Numbered from the stretch's first letter, positions 22,933 through 31,017 are shown. The stretch: DNA of 33,923 nucleotides from Desulfurococcaceae archaeon (GCA_020833085.1 JAJHQY010000001.1:1-33923), one strand, 5' to 3'. A program made the numbers and translations. Notes: generated from the letters alone by a model not told the origin.

Positions 22933-23229
22933 CTATTTACTTATACTCGCACGCCAGTACTCTGCCCACAACTCACTAGGTTTTTTCTTTAAGATCTCCT
23001 TTGCCACTCTATAGAGTACTTCGAGTTCTTCCAGAGTGACATAGTCAATAGGTTCGCCCTGTCTATTATTACGCTCCCACGCCTCGAGAACTCTACTCAT
23101 AATGCTCTGGACTTCAGGTCTGGAGTAAAAGGCTATTTTGTAAATAACTTCTCTGTTCTCGTCGATTAGGGCTACGAGTTCCCGCTTAATTCTGTCAACG
23201 TCAACTTGACTACTTCTAGAAGACAACAT
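22933..23229 (-). CDS. Small helical protein of unknown function
   Basis: I do not recognise this 98-residue protein. It is mostly alpha-helical and charged (VDRIKRELVALIDENREVIYKI, then VTLEELEVLYRVAKEILKK), with a conserved-looking SELWAEYWRA near the end. The ATG start lies 11 nt after the stop of the ribose-bisphosphate isomerase gene, so it is the third gene of the minus-strand operon that begins at 25153. There are no cysteines and no membrane segment. Confidence 0.65.
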   Translation of the reverse strand: MLSSRSSQVDVDRIKRELVALIDENREVIYKIAFYSRPEVQSIMSRVLEAWERNNRQGEPIDYVTLEELEVLYRVAKEILKKKPSELWAEYWRASISK

Positions 23230-23240
23230 TACACCACTCT

Positions 23241-24230
23241 CTATAACGCTACAATCTTATTTAAATCTAACCTCCCCTCGCTAGCGTGTAGTACTTCGAG
23301 AGCCCAGCCTAGTTTCTCAATTAGAATCAGCACGGCTGCCTGTGGTGGTATAACACCGTGTTCTGTTATAATGGCGTCTATGTACTCTGGAGGTGTTACA
23401 TCGAAAACGGGGTTTAGTACTTTTACACGGGGGTGCTTTTCAAGCCACTCTCGCGGGACCACCTCCTCGGGGGATCTGAACTCTATTGTCACGAGCTCGC
23501 CTATTAGCGTGAGTGGCGAGAACTTGTAAGACTCGGCGGCGACGTAGACTCTAGTCCTCGCCTCTTTAGCTGCGAGAGCCACTTGACTAGTACCTATTTT
23601 ATTCACCACAGCTCCATTACTCGCAACGGTGTCCGCGCCCACCACGACGTAGTCCACTTCATTGATCACGTACCTCACAGCGCTGTCTGGAATTTGAATG
23701 ACGGGGACGCCGCTCTTAGACAACTGGGCAAAGGTTATTCTGCCCTGGTACGCTGGCCTGGTCTCGGTGCTGTAGACCTTCACGACTCTTCCCTGCTTGT
23801 AAGCCTCAATAATGACTCCTACGGCGGCTGAGCTGTGACAGTGGGTTAGTATAGTAGAGTTCTCTCTTATTCTTCTAGCTCCAATTTGACTAATTCTCCG
23901 AGTAGCCTCTTCAGACTCAGATATAAATTTCTCAGCGCGCTCTACTAGGCGTTCCTGAGCCTCTCTAAAGCTCTGAGCACCTCTGAGTGAGCTTAGAACG
24001 TACACAACGGCGTTGGGTAGACTGACGGCAGTGGGCCTCGTTGATATTAGTAGCTCGCCCACGCTGACCATGTACTTCTTAAAGGCTACTAAGTCCCTCT
24101 CGCCACTGTACTCTAGCGCGGCTATTTTCAAAGCCTCGGCGGCTGCTCTCGCTATTCTCCCTGCGCCTCGTATTCTCATATCTCTTATTCCATTGGCGAT
24201 TTCCAGTAGTCTCTGGGGGTACGTAGTCAC
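23241..24230 (-). CDS. Ribose-1,5-bisphosphate isomerase-like protein (eIF2B family)
   Basis: This eIF2B-alpha-like protein has 329 residues. It carries the residues that mark ribose-1,5-bisphosphate isomerase: Cys131 in THCHS and Asp200 in GADTVASNGAVVNKIGT, at almost the same positions as the known catalytic Cys133 and Asp202 of the Thermococcus enzyme. RGAGRIARAAAEAL near the N-terminus and RPAYQG, both substrate-site motifs, are also present. It would convert ribose-1,5-bisphosphate to ribulose-1,5-bisphosphate in AMP/nucleoside breakdown. Whether ribulose-bisphosphate is then used by RuBisCO cannot be seen from this window. The GTG start overlaps the previous TGA by 4 bp (GTGA), so translation is coupled. 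Confidence 0.85.
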   Translation of the reverse strand: MTTYPQRLLEIANGIRDMRIRGAGRIARAAAEALKIAALEYSGERDLVAFKKYMVSVGELLISTRPTAVSLPNAVVYVLSSLRGAQSFREAQERLVERAEKFISESEEATRRISQIGARRIRENSTILTHCHSSAAVGVIIEAYKQGRVVKVYSTETRPAYQGRITFAQLSKSGVPVIQIPDSAVRYVINEVDYVVVGADTVASNGAVVNKIGTSQVALAAKEARTRVYVAAESYKFSPLTLIGELVTIEFRSPEEVVPREWLEKHPRVKVLNPVFDVTPPEYIDAIITEHGVIPPQAAVLILIEKLGWALEVLHASEGRLDLNKIVAL

Positions 24231-25153
24231 TGGGCGCCACCTAATAGAGCTCTCAGCTTACTCACTATGTCTTCCAGCGGCACGGTCAGGTTGAGTCCAG
24301 ATCTCTCAATAAAGCTCAGAACTAGTGGTAGTGCTTGAGGCGCGAAAAGCCCGTGCTCCGTGACAATGGCATCAATGTACTCCGGTGGAGTCACGTCGTA
24401 TATTGGTACGCGTGCCCTGTAGTTCTCGGGTATTCTAGCGGCTTTATCGCTCTCAACGAGTAGTTCCCAGTCGTACTCGGGGAGTTTTAGTAGCTCTCCG
24501 TAAAAAGTCTCGGGGCTGAACTTGACTGTAGGGGCTACAACGAAAACCCTCTTGCGGGCTTCTTTAGCCACTAGGGCTACGAGGCTAGTCCCTATTTTAG
24601 AGACTACAGCACCATTAGAAGCCACAGCCTCGGCCCCAACAACTACTTTGTCGACTTTCTTCATGAAAAACCTCGCGGCGGAGTCTACTATTAAGTACAC
24701 GTTAAAGCCGAGACTCTCAGCATACTCTGCTACTAGTAAACCCTCGTTACCTGGTCGCGACTCAGTAACGTAGAGCTCAATGCTCTTACCCTGCTTAGCG
24801 AGGTGTTCTAGTAGTTTTCTCACAGCAAGACTATTACTGTTTGTCAGTAAAACCTCACCACTAACAATTCTCCTAGACGCGATCTCGGCTGCTCTCTCCA
24901 GAGCTCTAGTGTACTTCTCCTTAAGCTCTAAAATGTAGCTGTCTACGCCGCTAAAGCCGCGCTCTAAAATGTAGAGCCCCACTTGCTTAAGCATATTAAT
25001 AGTAGCCATAGAAGCGGGCCTCTCGCTTAAAATGCTCTCTTTAAGCTGTATAATTCGCTCTACGAGCTCTCTACTAGAGCCCCGAGAGGCGGTGACGTAG
25101 AGCTCCTCGAGAACCCTCAAAGCCAGCTCAGAGCCCGTTAACCTCGAAGGCAC
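24227..25153 (-). CDS. eIF2B-like protein lacking the isomerase catalytic residues
   Basis: This tandem paralogue of the next gene has 308 residues. The same segments align, but the catalytic positions differ: THCHS is TNSNS (Cys replaced by Ser106, both His by Asn), and GADTVASNG is GAEAVASNG (Asp replaced by Glu175). The substrate-site segment reads ESRPGNEG instead of ETRPAYQG. It is therefore probably not an isomerase. It may be a true aIF2B-type regulatory subunit or an inactive partner of the neighbouring enzyme. The GTG at 25153 has no strong ribosome-binding site. It is the first gene of the operon and diverges from the 510-residue membrane protein gene. Confidence 0.8.
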   Translation of the reverse strand: MPSRLTGSELALRVLEELYVTASRGSSRELVERIIQLKESILSERPASMATINMLKQVGLYILERGFSGVDSYILELKEKYTRALERAAEIASRRIVSGEVLLTNSNSLAVRKLLEHLAKQGKSIELYVTESRPGNEGLLVAEYAESLGFNVYLIVDSAARFFMKKVDKVVVGAEAVASNGAVVSKIGTSLVALVAKEARKRVFVVAPTVKFSPETFYGELLKLPEYDWELLVESDKAARIPENYRARVPIYDVTPPEYIDAIVTEHGLFAPQALPLVLSFIERSGLNLTVPLEDIVSKLRALLGGAQ

Positions 25154-25211
25154 AGTACACGCCCTTCTACAGCCCAGTTCTCCTTGTTAGCGTAAACCAT
25201 AAAAGTACACT

Positions 25212-25219
25212 CTTTTTAT
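25212..25219 (+). promoter_or_regulatory. TATA box of the membrane-anchored protein gene
   Basis: TTTTTATA predicts a start near 25243. The resulting leader carries GGTGAT (25248-25253), a perfect match to the anti-Shine-Dalgarno sequence, 8 nt before ATG 25262. A second AT-rich run (CTTTTATGG on the minus strand, about 25197-25205) may serve the opposite eIF2B operon. Confidence 0.5.
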
Positions 25220-25261
25220 ACTTTAACCGCGGTTAAGTCATAGTCTTGGTGATTAGTGGTC

Positions 25262-26788
25262 ATGAAGGTGGAGAGAGCCTCAATGGTACTACTAGTAGTA
25301 CTACTAGTGCTACCGCTACTCGACATCGGTGTATACGCTCAGAGCGGGTTGAACTATATTGTCGTGGTAGTAACGCCGGGTTTGAGTCTTAATAGCGTTA
25401 ATAGCACTCTCTCAGAGCTAAATATTACAGCTCGAATATTGCTACTAGATCTAGACGGCCCGGCAAATCCAGACTACTACGCTTACTGGCTATTACTAGG
25501 TAGGAGGCCGGAGCTAGAGGACGTATCGCTACTTATTACACCAGAGTACGAGTTAATGAGTAATTACACGGAGAGAATTCGCAGAGTGTGGAGTAACGCA
25601 GCGCTAGTAGATGTGGTGCTCGCTAATCCTGAATTGAACGTTACAGCGGTGAATAGTGGGTACAATTTAACTAGAAACGCAATTAAGCCAGTAGTGCTAG
25701 AAGTCCCAGTTAACGGGACACTTCTCTGGGGGGAGCTGAGTACTAATATTACTACTGAACTGGTAGGGGACATCTTGACAATTAAGCTAGAGAGGTTTAA
25801 TGTGTCTTTTATTGTTAATGTCACGAAGACGAGGATTACGAGTCCAAAGCCTATTCGAGTAGAGGGCCTAGAGGGTCTGGCTAGTGGTGAGTACTACGTA
25901 GTCTTCTATGTACTAGAAGTTAACGAGCTCAACGGGACTATTAAACTACTCTTTCCCGGCTCTCTGAGAACTAGTGGCTTCGCATCCCCGGGCATTAAGC
26001 CAGTGGGCGCTTTACTGGTTCCGTGGGTTCTCGTCTATGCGTACAGAGAAGTCTACGTCAACTTGCCGCTTGAAGCTAGAGAGTGGATTGTGAACTTGAC
26101 AATTGAGACCACGAGGAGAGTAGTTGAGAGAGTTATTAGTGATGTGAGTACTAGAGTGTACATTGTCTACGCGCCGCACGCGATTGTCGCTGAGGCTCTC
26201 AATATAACTAGCGGTGTTGGCGAGAAGCTCGCAAGAGAGGTCTTCACGCTGTTCACCAGGCAAGTTAAGCCCGGCTCTCTACTAGTCCTCTTCAGCCCTG
26301 TTGATACTAGTGAAAATGGTGGCAGAGGCTTTGCGGTCTTTCACGGAGAATACACTGGAGAGACGGACTTAGAGCTCACTGTGTCTCAGTTCACGTCTCT
26401 CGTACTCTCCTACTCGAGTCTCTCGCCGCTACCGAGTAGGAGGCTATTAGATGAGATCGTTGATCTCAGGAATCGTGCTAAGGAGCTGGAGGGCAAAGTA
26501 TCGGACTTGACTACTGAGCTTCGCGACTTAAACGCCACTCTTCAGGAGACTAGTAGTAGACTAGCCTACTGCGAGAGCGCTAGAGACTTGCTAGAAAACA
26601 GGCTCCGAGATATTGACAGAGTGAGAGCTGAGCTGGAGGAGTTGAAGAGAACAGCGTATCTCTACATCTCAACGGGACTACTAGTAACAGTCGCAATAGC
26701 TACTATACTCGGCTTTTTCACAGCGAGGACTTGTAGAGCTATTGCACCGCGAGTAGTTAGAGAAGTAAAGGCGAGGAGAAAGGAGTAA
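25262..26788 (+). CDS. Membrane-anchored extracellular protein with C-terminal coiled coil
   Basis: An N-terminal signal peptide of about 25 residues (hydrophobic VLLVVLLVLPLL, probable cut near VYA-QS) is followed by some 370 extracytoplasmic residues with many NxS/T sequons. A coiled coil runs from about 395 to 463 (LRNRAKELEGKVSDLTTELR and on). One membrane segment follows at about 466-487, and then a short basic cytoplasmic tail (VVREVKARRKE). The start at ATG 25262 is preferred over GTG 25256 because of the GGTGAT spacing. The N-terminal globular part has Rossmann-like strands (YIVVVVTPG, ARILLLDLDGP) that faintly recall alkaline-phosphatase-like folds, without visible metal ligands. It may be a surface-layer-associated or cell-envelope protein; the function is unknown. 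Confidence 0.78.
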   Translation: MKVERASMVLLVVLLVLPLLDIGVYAQSGLNYIVVVVTPGLSLNSVNSTLSELNITARILLLDLDGPANPDYYAYWLLLGRRPELEDVSLLITPEYELMSNYTERIRRVWSNAALVDVVLANPELNVTAVNSGYNLTRNAIKPVVLEVPVNGTLLWGELSTNITTELVGDILTIKLERFNVSFIVNVTKTRITSPKPIRVEGLEGLASGEYYVVFYVLEVNELNGTIKLLFPGSLRTSGFASPGIKPVGALLVPWVLVYAYREVYVNLPLEAREWIVNLTIETTRRVVERVISDVSTRVYIVYAPHAIVAEALNITSGVGEKLAREVFTLFTRQVKPGSLLVLFSPVDTSENGGRGFAVFHGEYTGETDLELTVSQFTSLVLSYSSLSPLPSRRLLDEIVDLRNRAKELEGKVSDLTTELRDLNATLQETSSRLAYCESARDLLENRLRDIDRVRAELEELKRTAYLYISTGLLVTVAIATILGFFTARTCRAIAPRVVREVKARRKE

Positions 26789-26892
26789 CTGAATTTAAAT
26801 TAGTAAAGCTAAAGCACTATTTTTAAGTAATAATCACACTCCACCGACTTTAAAGCGCTTCATCGCTGAGTTATTTATCAGGGGGCCTCGTA

Positions 26893-27600
26893 GTGAGTAG
26901 TATTGAGGCCTGTAAGTTTACTTCTGCTATTGAGGCCTGTAGAATTCTAAAGACTAGTTACAGTAGTGCCAGGCTTATTGGACTCGGCACGGGCTCTACT
27001 ATTAAAGTGTTCATTGACGTGTGTATTGACTACATTAGAGAGAGGGGTGTTTACGCGTCCTCAGTGGACACTGCTCTCTATCTCTATGAGAAGTACGGGC
27101 TGCGATCACTAGACATACAGACTCTAGAGCACCTAGAAGTCTATGTAGACGGGGCTGACGAGGTTTCTAGTAGACTAGACCTCGTTAAGGGCCGTGGAGG
27201 CGCACTACTCAGAGAGAAGTTGCTCGCACTCTCAGCTAGTACTAGAATATACGTAGTAGACTACACGAAGTATACGGGTGTTGAGTACCTTTACGCTAAG
27301 CCAATACCAGTAGAAGTAGTTCCTGTAACAGTTAACTACGTTCTGAGAGAAGTGAGAAAACTGGGCTTTGAGCCTCAAATTAGAACGGGTGCGGGTAAAG
27401 ATGGTCCAGTTATTAGTGATAATGGCAATTACATTGTAGACTTGAAGCCGCTCAAGCACGTAACTAGCGCTAAGAGTGTGCACGAGAGGCTTAAACTAGT
27501 ACACGGCGTTGTAGAGACGGGGATTTTTCCGGGCGAAGACCTAGTGGACGTAGTTGTAGTCGGCTACCCAGACCGCGTGGTCACCCTCAAGAGGGGCTAG
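26893..27600 (+). CDS. rpiA: Ribose-5-phosphate isomerase A
   Basis: This enzyme interconverts ribose-5-phosphate and ribulose-5-phosphate. It has 235 residues, normal for RpiA. The family motifs are GLGTGST at 30-36, DGADE at 86-90 and KGRGGALLREK at 99-109, the latter with the catalytic Glu108 in LREK, plus GAGKDGPVISDNGN later. The GTG start at 26893 has a G-run (GGGGG) about 8 nt upstream. The 104-bp gap before it holds AT-rich promoter candidates (TTTAAAG near 26850) and a T-run near 26820 that could end the previous transcript. A DUF457-type membrane protein follows after 20 nt. Confidence 0.95.
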   Translation: MSSIEACKFTSAIEACRILKTSYSSARLIGLGTGSTIKVFIDVCIDYIRERGVYASSVDTALYLYEKYGLRSLDIQTLEHLEVYVDGADEVSSRLDLVKGRGGALLREKLLALSASTRIYVVDYTKYTGVEYLYAKPIPVEVVPVTVNYVLREVRKLGFEPQIRTGAGKDGPVISDNGNYIVDLKPLKHVTSAKSVHERLKLVHGVVETGIFPGEDLVDVVVVGYPDRVVTLKRG

Positions 27601-27620
27601 TTGAGCTGGGTGTATGGGGC

Positions 27621-28052
27621 TTGAAGAAAATTACACACATGTTTTTCGCGTTTACACTGGCACTCTGGTTTCTCAAGAGCCGAATTTACCCCACTACTAG
27701 CCTCCAACTCTACTACGCGTTTATAGTAGTGGCGGTTTTCTCCTCGACGCTGCCAGATCTCGACTTAAAGCTCAAACACAGAAAAACACTACACAATATT
27801 GTAGTCCCAGTGCTTCTCGGAGCGGTCTTCTACGCTCTGGCACCACAGGCGTTACTACTAACAGTAGCGCTTATAATGGGCTGGCTGAGTCACGTAGTAC
27901 TAGATGCGCTCACAACTAGAGGCGTGTATCCACTATACCCACTAGTAAACCACAAATTAGCACTCAGACTATGTAGAAGCGAAAGCCCACTCTGGAACAC
28001 TACTATAATATTAATCTCGCTACTAGTTATCACACTTCTACTCACAGAGTAG
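27621..28052 (+). CDS. DUF457/YdjM-like membrane protein (putative metal-dependent hydrolase)
   Basis: This small polytopic membrane protein has 143 residues and about four membrane segments. The family's conserved metal-binding-type residues are visible: THMFF near the start, STLPDLD, HRKTLHN and GWLSHVVLDALTTRGV. These His/Asp motifs match the YdjM/DUF457 family of predicted membrane-bound hydrolases; in some bacteria the family acts on lipids or is induced by stress. The TTG start at 27621 lies 20 nt after rpiA. The substrate is unknown. Confidence 0.82.
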   Translation: MKKITHMFFAFTLALWFLKSRIYPTTSLQLYYAFIVVAVFSSTLPDLDLKLKHRKTLHNIVVPVLLGAVFYALAPQALLLTVALIMGWLSHVVLDALTTRGVYPLYPLVNHKLALRLCRSESPLWNTTIILISLLVITLLLTE

Positions 28053-28104
28053 GAGAAAAGACTACAGAAATTCTTTTAACCTCTCTCGCCAAGGAGAAAA
28101 GTGA

Positions 28105-28590
28105 GTGTGTATCTTGAAGTATATTAGAGTAATTTTGATAAACCTGTTTACTCTAACCATGGCTTTACCTATAACAGAAGCAATTAGTATTGCTAGTATG
28201 CTACTTAGAAGCAACCACTACAGAGGTGTGTGTAGTAGTTATGGAGTCGGGTACCTTGCAGGTACAGGTTACATAGTCTCCGAGGTATATATCCACGTGG
28301 AATACCCAGATTACGCGTTTATACATATAGCACAGTATGGGTACAAGTACAGGAAGTACTTGTACTGGAGCTTTAATGTAACTATTTGCTGGGACGACTA
28401 CTGCTACTACATATATCCCAGAATTCCTCTCCCAGACTACGTTGTAACATATGCTATCCACGTATACCGCCCAAACAACATCACAGTCTCTGGAGTGATG
28501 TGGGTGCAGGTAGAAGTATTCATACCCCCTCTATGGCTGAACACCACAGCCGGTGCAGGCAGTTCTAAGGGGCTAATCTGTATGTATTAA
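28105..28590 (+). CDS. Putative secreted aromatic-rich protein of unknown function
   Basis: A signal-peptide-like N-terminus (YIRVILINLFTLTMALPI) is followed by about 135 residues very rich in Tyr, Trp and Ile with a beta-sheet look (for example YVVTYAIHVYRPNNITVSGV). Several cysteines (VCSS, TICWDDYC and LICMY) could form disulfides. The GTG at 28105 is about 27-29 nt from the CTTTTAACC box near 28076, which fits a leaderless mRNA; TTG 28114 is an alternative. No family is recognised. It may be a species-specific surface protein. Confidence 0.55.
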   Translation: MCILKYIRVILINLFTLTMALPITEAISIASMLLRSNHYRGVCSSYGVGYLAGTGYIVSEVYIHVEYPDYAFIHIAQYGYKYRKYLYWSFNVTICWDDYCYYIYPRIPLPDYVVTYAIHVYRPNNITVSGVMWVQVEVFIPPLWLNTTAGAGSSKGLICMY

Positions 28591-28628
28591 TCTCTCAGTA
28601 GAAGTCGTTAGTGTGACGCCGGTTAGAG

Positions 28629-28648
28629 AGAAAAACACAGGTTTTTCT
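28629..28648. terminator. Hairpin with T-run between convergent genes
   Basis: AGAAAAAC and GTTTTTCT pair exactly (8 bp) around the loop ACAG. A run of five Ts on either strand makes it usable as an oligo-T termination signal for both the secreted-protein gene (ends 28590) and the Trm112-like operon (ends 28812). I see nothing else definable in the 221-bp gap 28591-28811. Confidence 0.45.
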
Positions 28649-28811
28649 TCAATAACACTTTAATTAGGAGTGGAAGTCTCCCAGAGCTAATAGAGCCCCG
28701 ATGCTTGCGGAATTTACTACTCTATGGAAGATTAAGTAGTAGCAGAGATAGTATTGCACTTCGTACCGCCTTGTACTCAATACTCTTGATCTAAGGTGGT
28801 TTCAGAGTAGT

Positions 28812-29222
28812 TTACTGGTGAGGTTGCTGAGTGGTCTGGGATAAGTTTACAGGCTTGCCTTCACGTAGTATGAATTCTGGTATTTTCTCTTTGTACTTCT
28901 CAAGGAACTCCCTGTCTTTATCCAGTTTTCTCTTACTGTTCACTAACATTACTACAACGCCGTCTCTCACTGGATACCAGTGTTTGCAGTCTGGGCAGTA
29001 GAGCACGGCGGTCTTAATAGCTATTTTTAAGCACTCGTAACAAGGATATGTCTTACCCTGCTGTATGTTTTCTCTCAAGTAGCCACAGAAACTCTTACAG
29101 AGAGGGGTCTCGATGCCTGTTACTTCTATGTTCTGCTTCTCCTCCTCTATAACGTATAGTTCTAGTGGAAATCTCTTACAGTACAAGCACATTAGTATGT
29201 CTAGGCCCCAATACCTCATCAC
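28812..29222 (-). CDS. Trm112-like zinc-binding protein with extra cysteine insertion
   Basis: The overall shape is that of Trm112, the small activator of several rRNA, tRNA and protein methyltransferases. It begins WGLDILMCLYC (C12, C15), and a later YCPDCKHWYPVRDGVVVM (C76, C79) gives the second half of the zinc knuckle with the typical YPxxDG end. Between the halves is an insertion of about 55 residues with four more cysteines (C42, C46, C61, C64) that could bind a second metal. The C-terminal 35 residues are charged and tail-like. At 136 residues it is about twice the length of a minimal Trm112. The GTG overlaps the previous TGA (GTGA); GAGGTGA lies 7 nt upstream. ATG 29219 is an alternative start. 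Confidence 0.75.
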   Translation of the reverse strand: MMRYWGLDILMCLYCKRFPLELYVIEEEKQNIEVTGIETPLCKSFCGYLRENIQQGKTYPCYECLKIAIKTAVLYCPDCKHWYPVRDGVVVMLVNSKRKLDKDREFLEKYKEKIPEFILREGKPVNLSQTTQQPHQ

Positions 29223-30583
29223 GGAGAGCTCACCTCTCTAATAATGCTCTCAATTCTCTCGAGAACACTCTTAGCAACCTCCTCGCTCTTAGCCTCGAGC
29301 ATGACTCTCAAAAGGGGCTCGGTTCCGCTTGGGCGCACGAGCACCCAGTAGTCTCTAGAGATCACTTTGACCCCGTCAACGGTAATTAACCGCTCGCTCT
29401 TGAACTCCTCTCTTACTCTCTCAACTACTCTTAGAGCGGAGTCTCTGCTCATTGGGTACTTCTTCTTCACAATGTAGTACTCGGGGAGCTCGGAAAAGAG
29501 CTCAGAGGCTTTCTTACCGCTAGTTGCTAGTAGCTCAAGGAATAGTGCCACCGTCATGGCGCCGTCGCGGACATACTGGTGTGGGGGGTACATAAAGCCG
29601 CCGTTCTCCTCGAATCCGCAGAGTGCGTCGCCCGATCGCCTCATGGCGTGAGCTATGTCAACACTACCAACTCTCAGCCACACGACCTCGACTCCTAGTG
29701 GTCTCAGCAACTCCTCAACTACAGTACTGGAAGAGACGCCAGTGTAGACCCTCCCTCTGCGCCCCTTGTGGAGCCTCAAGTGTCTAGCTAGGAGAACAGC
29801 TGAGCGGTCACCCCAGTGGACCCGCCCACGCTCATCTATGAAAATAGACCTATCGGCATCTCCGTCGTGTCCGACTCCGAGATCGCAGCCGAGTGCTTTA
29901 ACAGCGCGAGACGCCTCGCTGAGAGTTTCCGGAGTAGGCTCGGGGGGTCTTGCAGGCTCGTGGTTTAAGTCCCCATTTAATACTACGGGTTTTACTCCGA
30001 GCTCTCTGAGTAGACGTGGAGTTGTCAGTACACCCACGTTGTTAGCGGGGTCTACTAGGACTTTAAAGCCTCGTTTAGCTATCAATTCTCTGTCTACGTG
30101 GCTTAAAATAGCCTTAATGTACAGCTCGTTGACACCTGAATACAGCTGAGCACTGTGCGCCGCGCTCCGCCAGCTCGCAGTCCTGAATCTCCCGCTCCAA
30201 AAGATCTCTTCTATAACTCTCTCTTCCTCTCTCTCGATCTCTATTCCGTGTGGCCCGATAACCTTAATACCATTGTACTCGGGTGGATTGTGACTAGCTG
30301 TTATCATTACTCCCCCGTCGAAGCCCTCGGACTTAACAGCGTACTGGAGTGCTGGTGTTGGAGTGTAGCCGGCGTCGTAGACTTTCACTCCAGAGAGAAC
30401 TAGCGCGCCAATAACAATGCTCTTAATAGCCTCGCCCCCGGCTCTGTAGTCTGAGCCTACTAGTACCCTGGAGCCCTCCGCGAAGTAGGACCCAATAGCC
30501 CACGCCAATTTTGCTATAAATTCAGGGTTGAGCTCAGAGCCCACGACTCCCCTAACACCGTCTGTTCCAAATAGCCTCCTCAA
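29219..30583 (-). CDS. Phosphohexomutase (phosphoglucomutase/phosphomannomutase/GlmM family)
   Basis: This alpha-D-phosphohexomutase interconverts 1- and 6-phosphates of hexoses or glucosamine. It has the N-terminal LFGTDGVRG, the phosphoserine loop TASHNPPEYNG (Ser about 97), the metal loop DGDADR, the sugar-specificity segment FEENGGFMYP and the C-terminal phosphate-binding VRPSGTEP. I favour TTG at 30583, which puts GGTG 6 nt upstream and starts the protein just before LFGTDG as in relatives. The GTG at 30601, which would overlap the preceding stop, is less well supported. With TTG it has 454 residues. Products would feed glycan and sugar-nucleotide synthesis, which may include the glycosyltransferase at 16880. 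Confidence 0.95.
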   Translation of the reverse strand: MRRLFGTDGVRGVVGSELNPEFIAKLAWAIGSYFAEGSRVLVGSDYRAGGEAIKSIVIGALVLSGVKVYDAGYTPTPALQYAVKSEGFDGGVMITASHNPPEYNGIKVIGPHGIEIEREEERVIEEIFWSGRFRTASWRSAAHSAQLYSGVNELYIKAILSHVDRELIAKRGFKVLVDPANNVGVLTTPRLLRELGVKPVVLNGDLNHEPARPPEPTPETLSEASRAVKALGCDLGVGHDGDADRSIFIDERGRVHWGDRSAVLLARHLRLHKGRRGRVYTGVSSSTVVEELLRPLGVEVVWLRVGSVDIAHAMRRSGDALCGFEENGGFMYPPHQYVRDGAMTVALFLELLATSGKKASELFSELPEYYIVKKKYPMSRDSALRVVERVREEFKSERLITVDGVKVISRDYWVLVRPSGTEPLLRVMLEAKSEEVAKSVLERIESIIREVSSP

Positions 30584-30597
30584 AACACACACCTTTT

Positions 30598-30966
30598 TCA
30601 CTCTTCAGACTCTTCTAGTACTTCTTCAAGTATCTCGTGTATTTCAATACTACCCCCTCTGAGGTCAAAAACTGGTGTTAAGCCTCGCTGCTCAATCCAG
30701 AGTCTTGCTTTTAGTGACGCGCTAGTTAAATAACTCAATGCCTCTTCTAGCACCTCTTCCACGTCTTCACCACTATCACGCAGCTCTTCTAGTACTTCGC
30801 GGAGGTCCTCTCCGTGTTTAATACTCATGTAGACAATACCGTCTCTGAACTCTATAGCTAGGTATACTGGTAAGTTGTCGTGTGGGACAGTCAGAGCCTT
30901 ATCACTAACAATATTCACTCTAAAGCCCTGCTCCTCTAGGTACCTCGCCAGACTATAAATACTCAA
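30598..30966 (-). CDS. Small acidic protein of unknown function upstream of the phosphohexomutase
   Basis: This 122-residue, very acidic protein begins with a short helix and a beta-sheet part (FRVNIVSDKALTVP, YLAIEFRDGIVYMSIKHG), then has long acidic helices (DLREVLEELRDSGEDVEEVL) and an acidic tail. I do not recognise it. The TTG at 30966 is about 29 nt from the shared TATA box at 30991-31000, so the mRNA is probably leaderless. Its stop lies just after the GTG at 30601, which links it tightly to the phosphohexomutase. Confidence 0.65.
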   Translation of the reverse strand: MSIYSLARYLEEQGFRVNIVSDKALTVPHDNLPVYLAIEFRDGIVYMSIKHGEDLREVLEELRDSGEDVEEVLEEALSYLTSASLKARLWIEQRGLTPVFDLRGGSIEIHEILEEVLEESEE

Positions 30967-30990
30967 TCTAAGTCCCCGCTCCCTGTGTTG

Positions 30991-31000
30991 ATTTTATAAA
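30991..31000. promoter_or_regulatory. Shared TATA box between divergent leaderless genes
   Basis: ATTTTATAAA lies in the 51-bp gap between TTG 30966 (minus) and GTG 31018 (plus). The core reads TTTATAAA on both strands. It is about 29 nt from the minus start and 23 nt from the plus start. No Shine-Dalgarno sequence fits in either leader, so both genes look leaderless. Confidence 0.6.
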
Positions 31001-31017
31001 AACGCGGTAAAAATACC

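Noticed and set aside
25286..25308. Overlapping perfect palindromes made of GTA, CTA and AGT units
   Set aside because: They encode the Val/Leu core of the signal peptide using GTA and CTA codons, so low-complexity coding explains them.
28341..28365. Perfect 10-bp inverted repeat with a 5-nt loop
   Set aside because: It lies within the secreted-protein frame in a Tyr/Lys-rich stretch (TAC and AAG/TAC codons) and has no T-run or other signal beside it.
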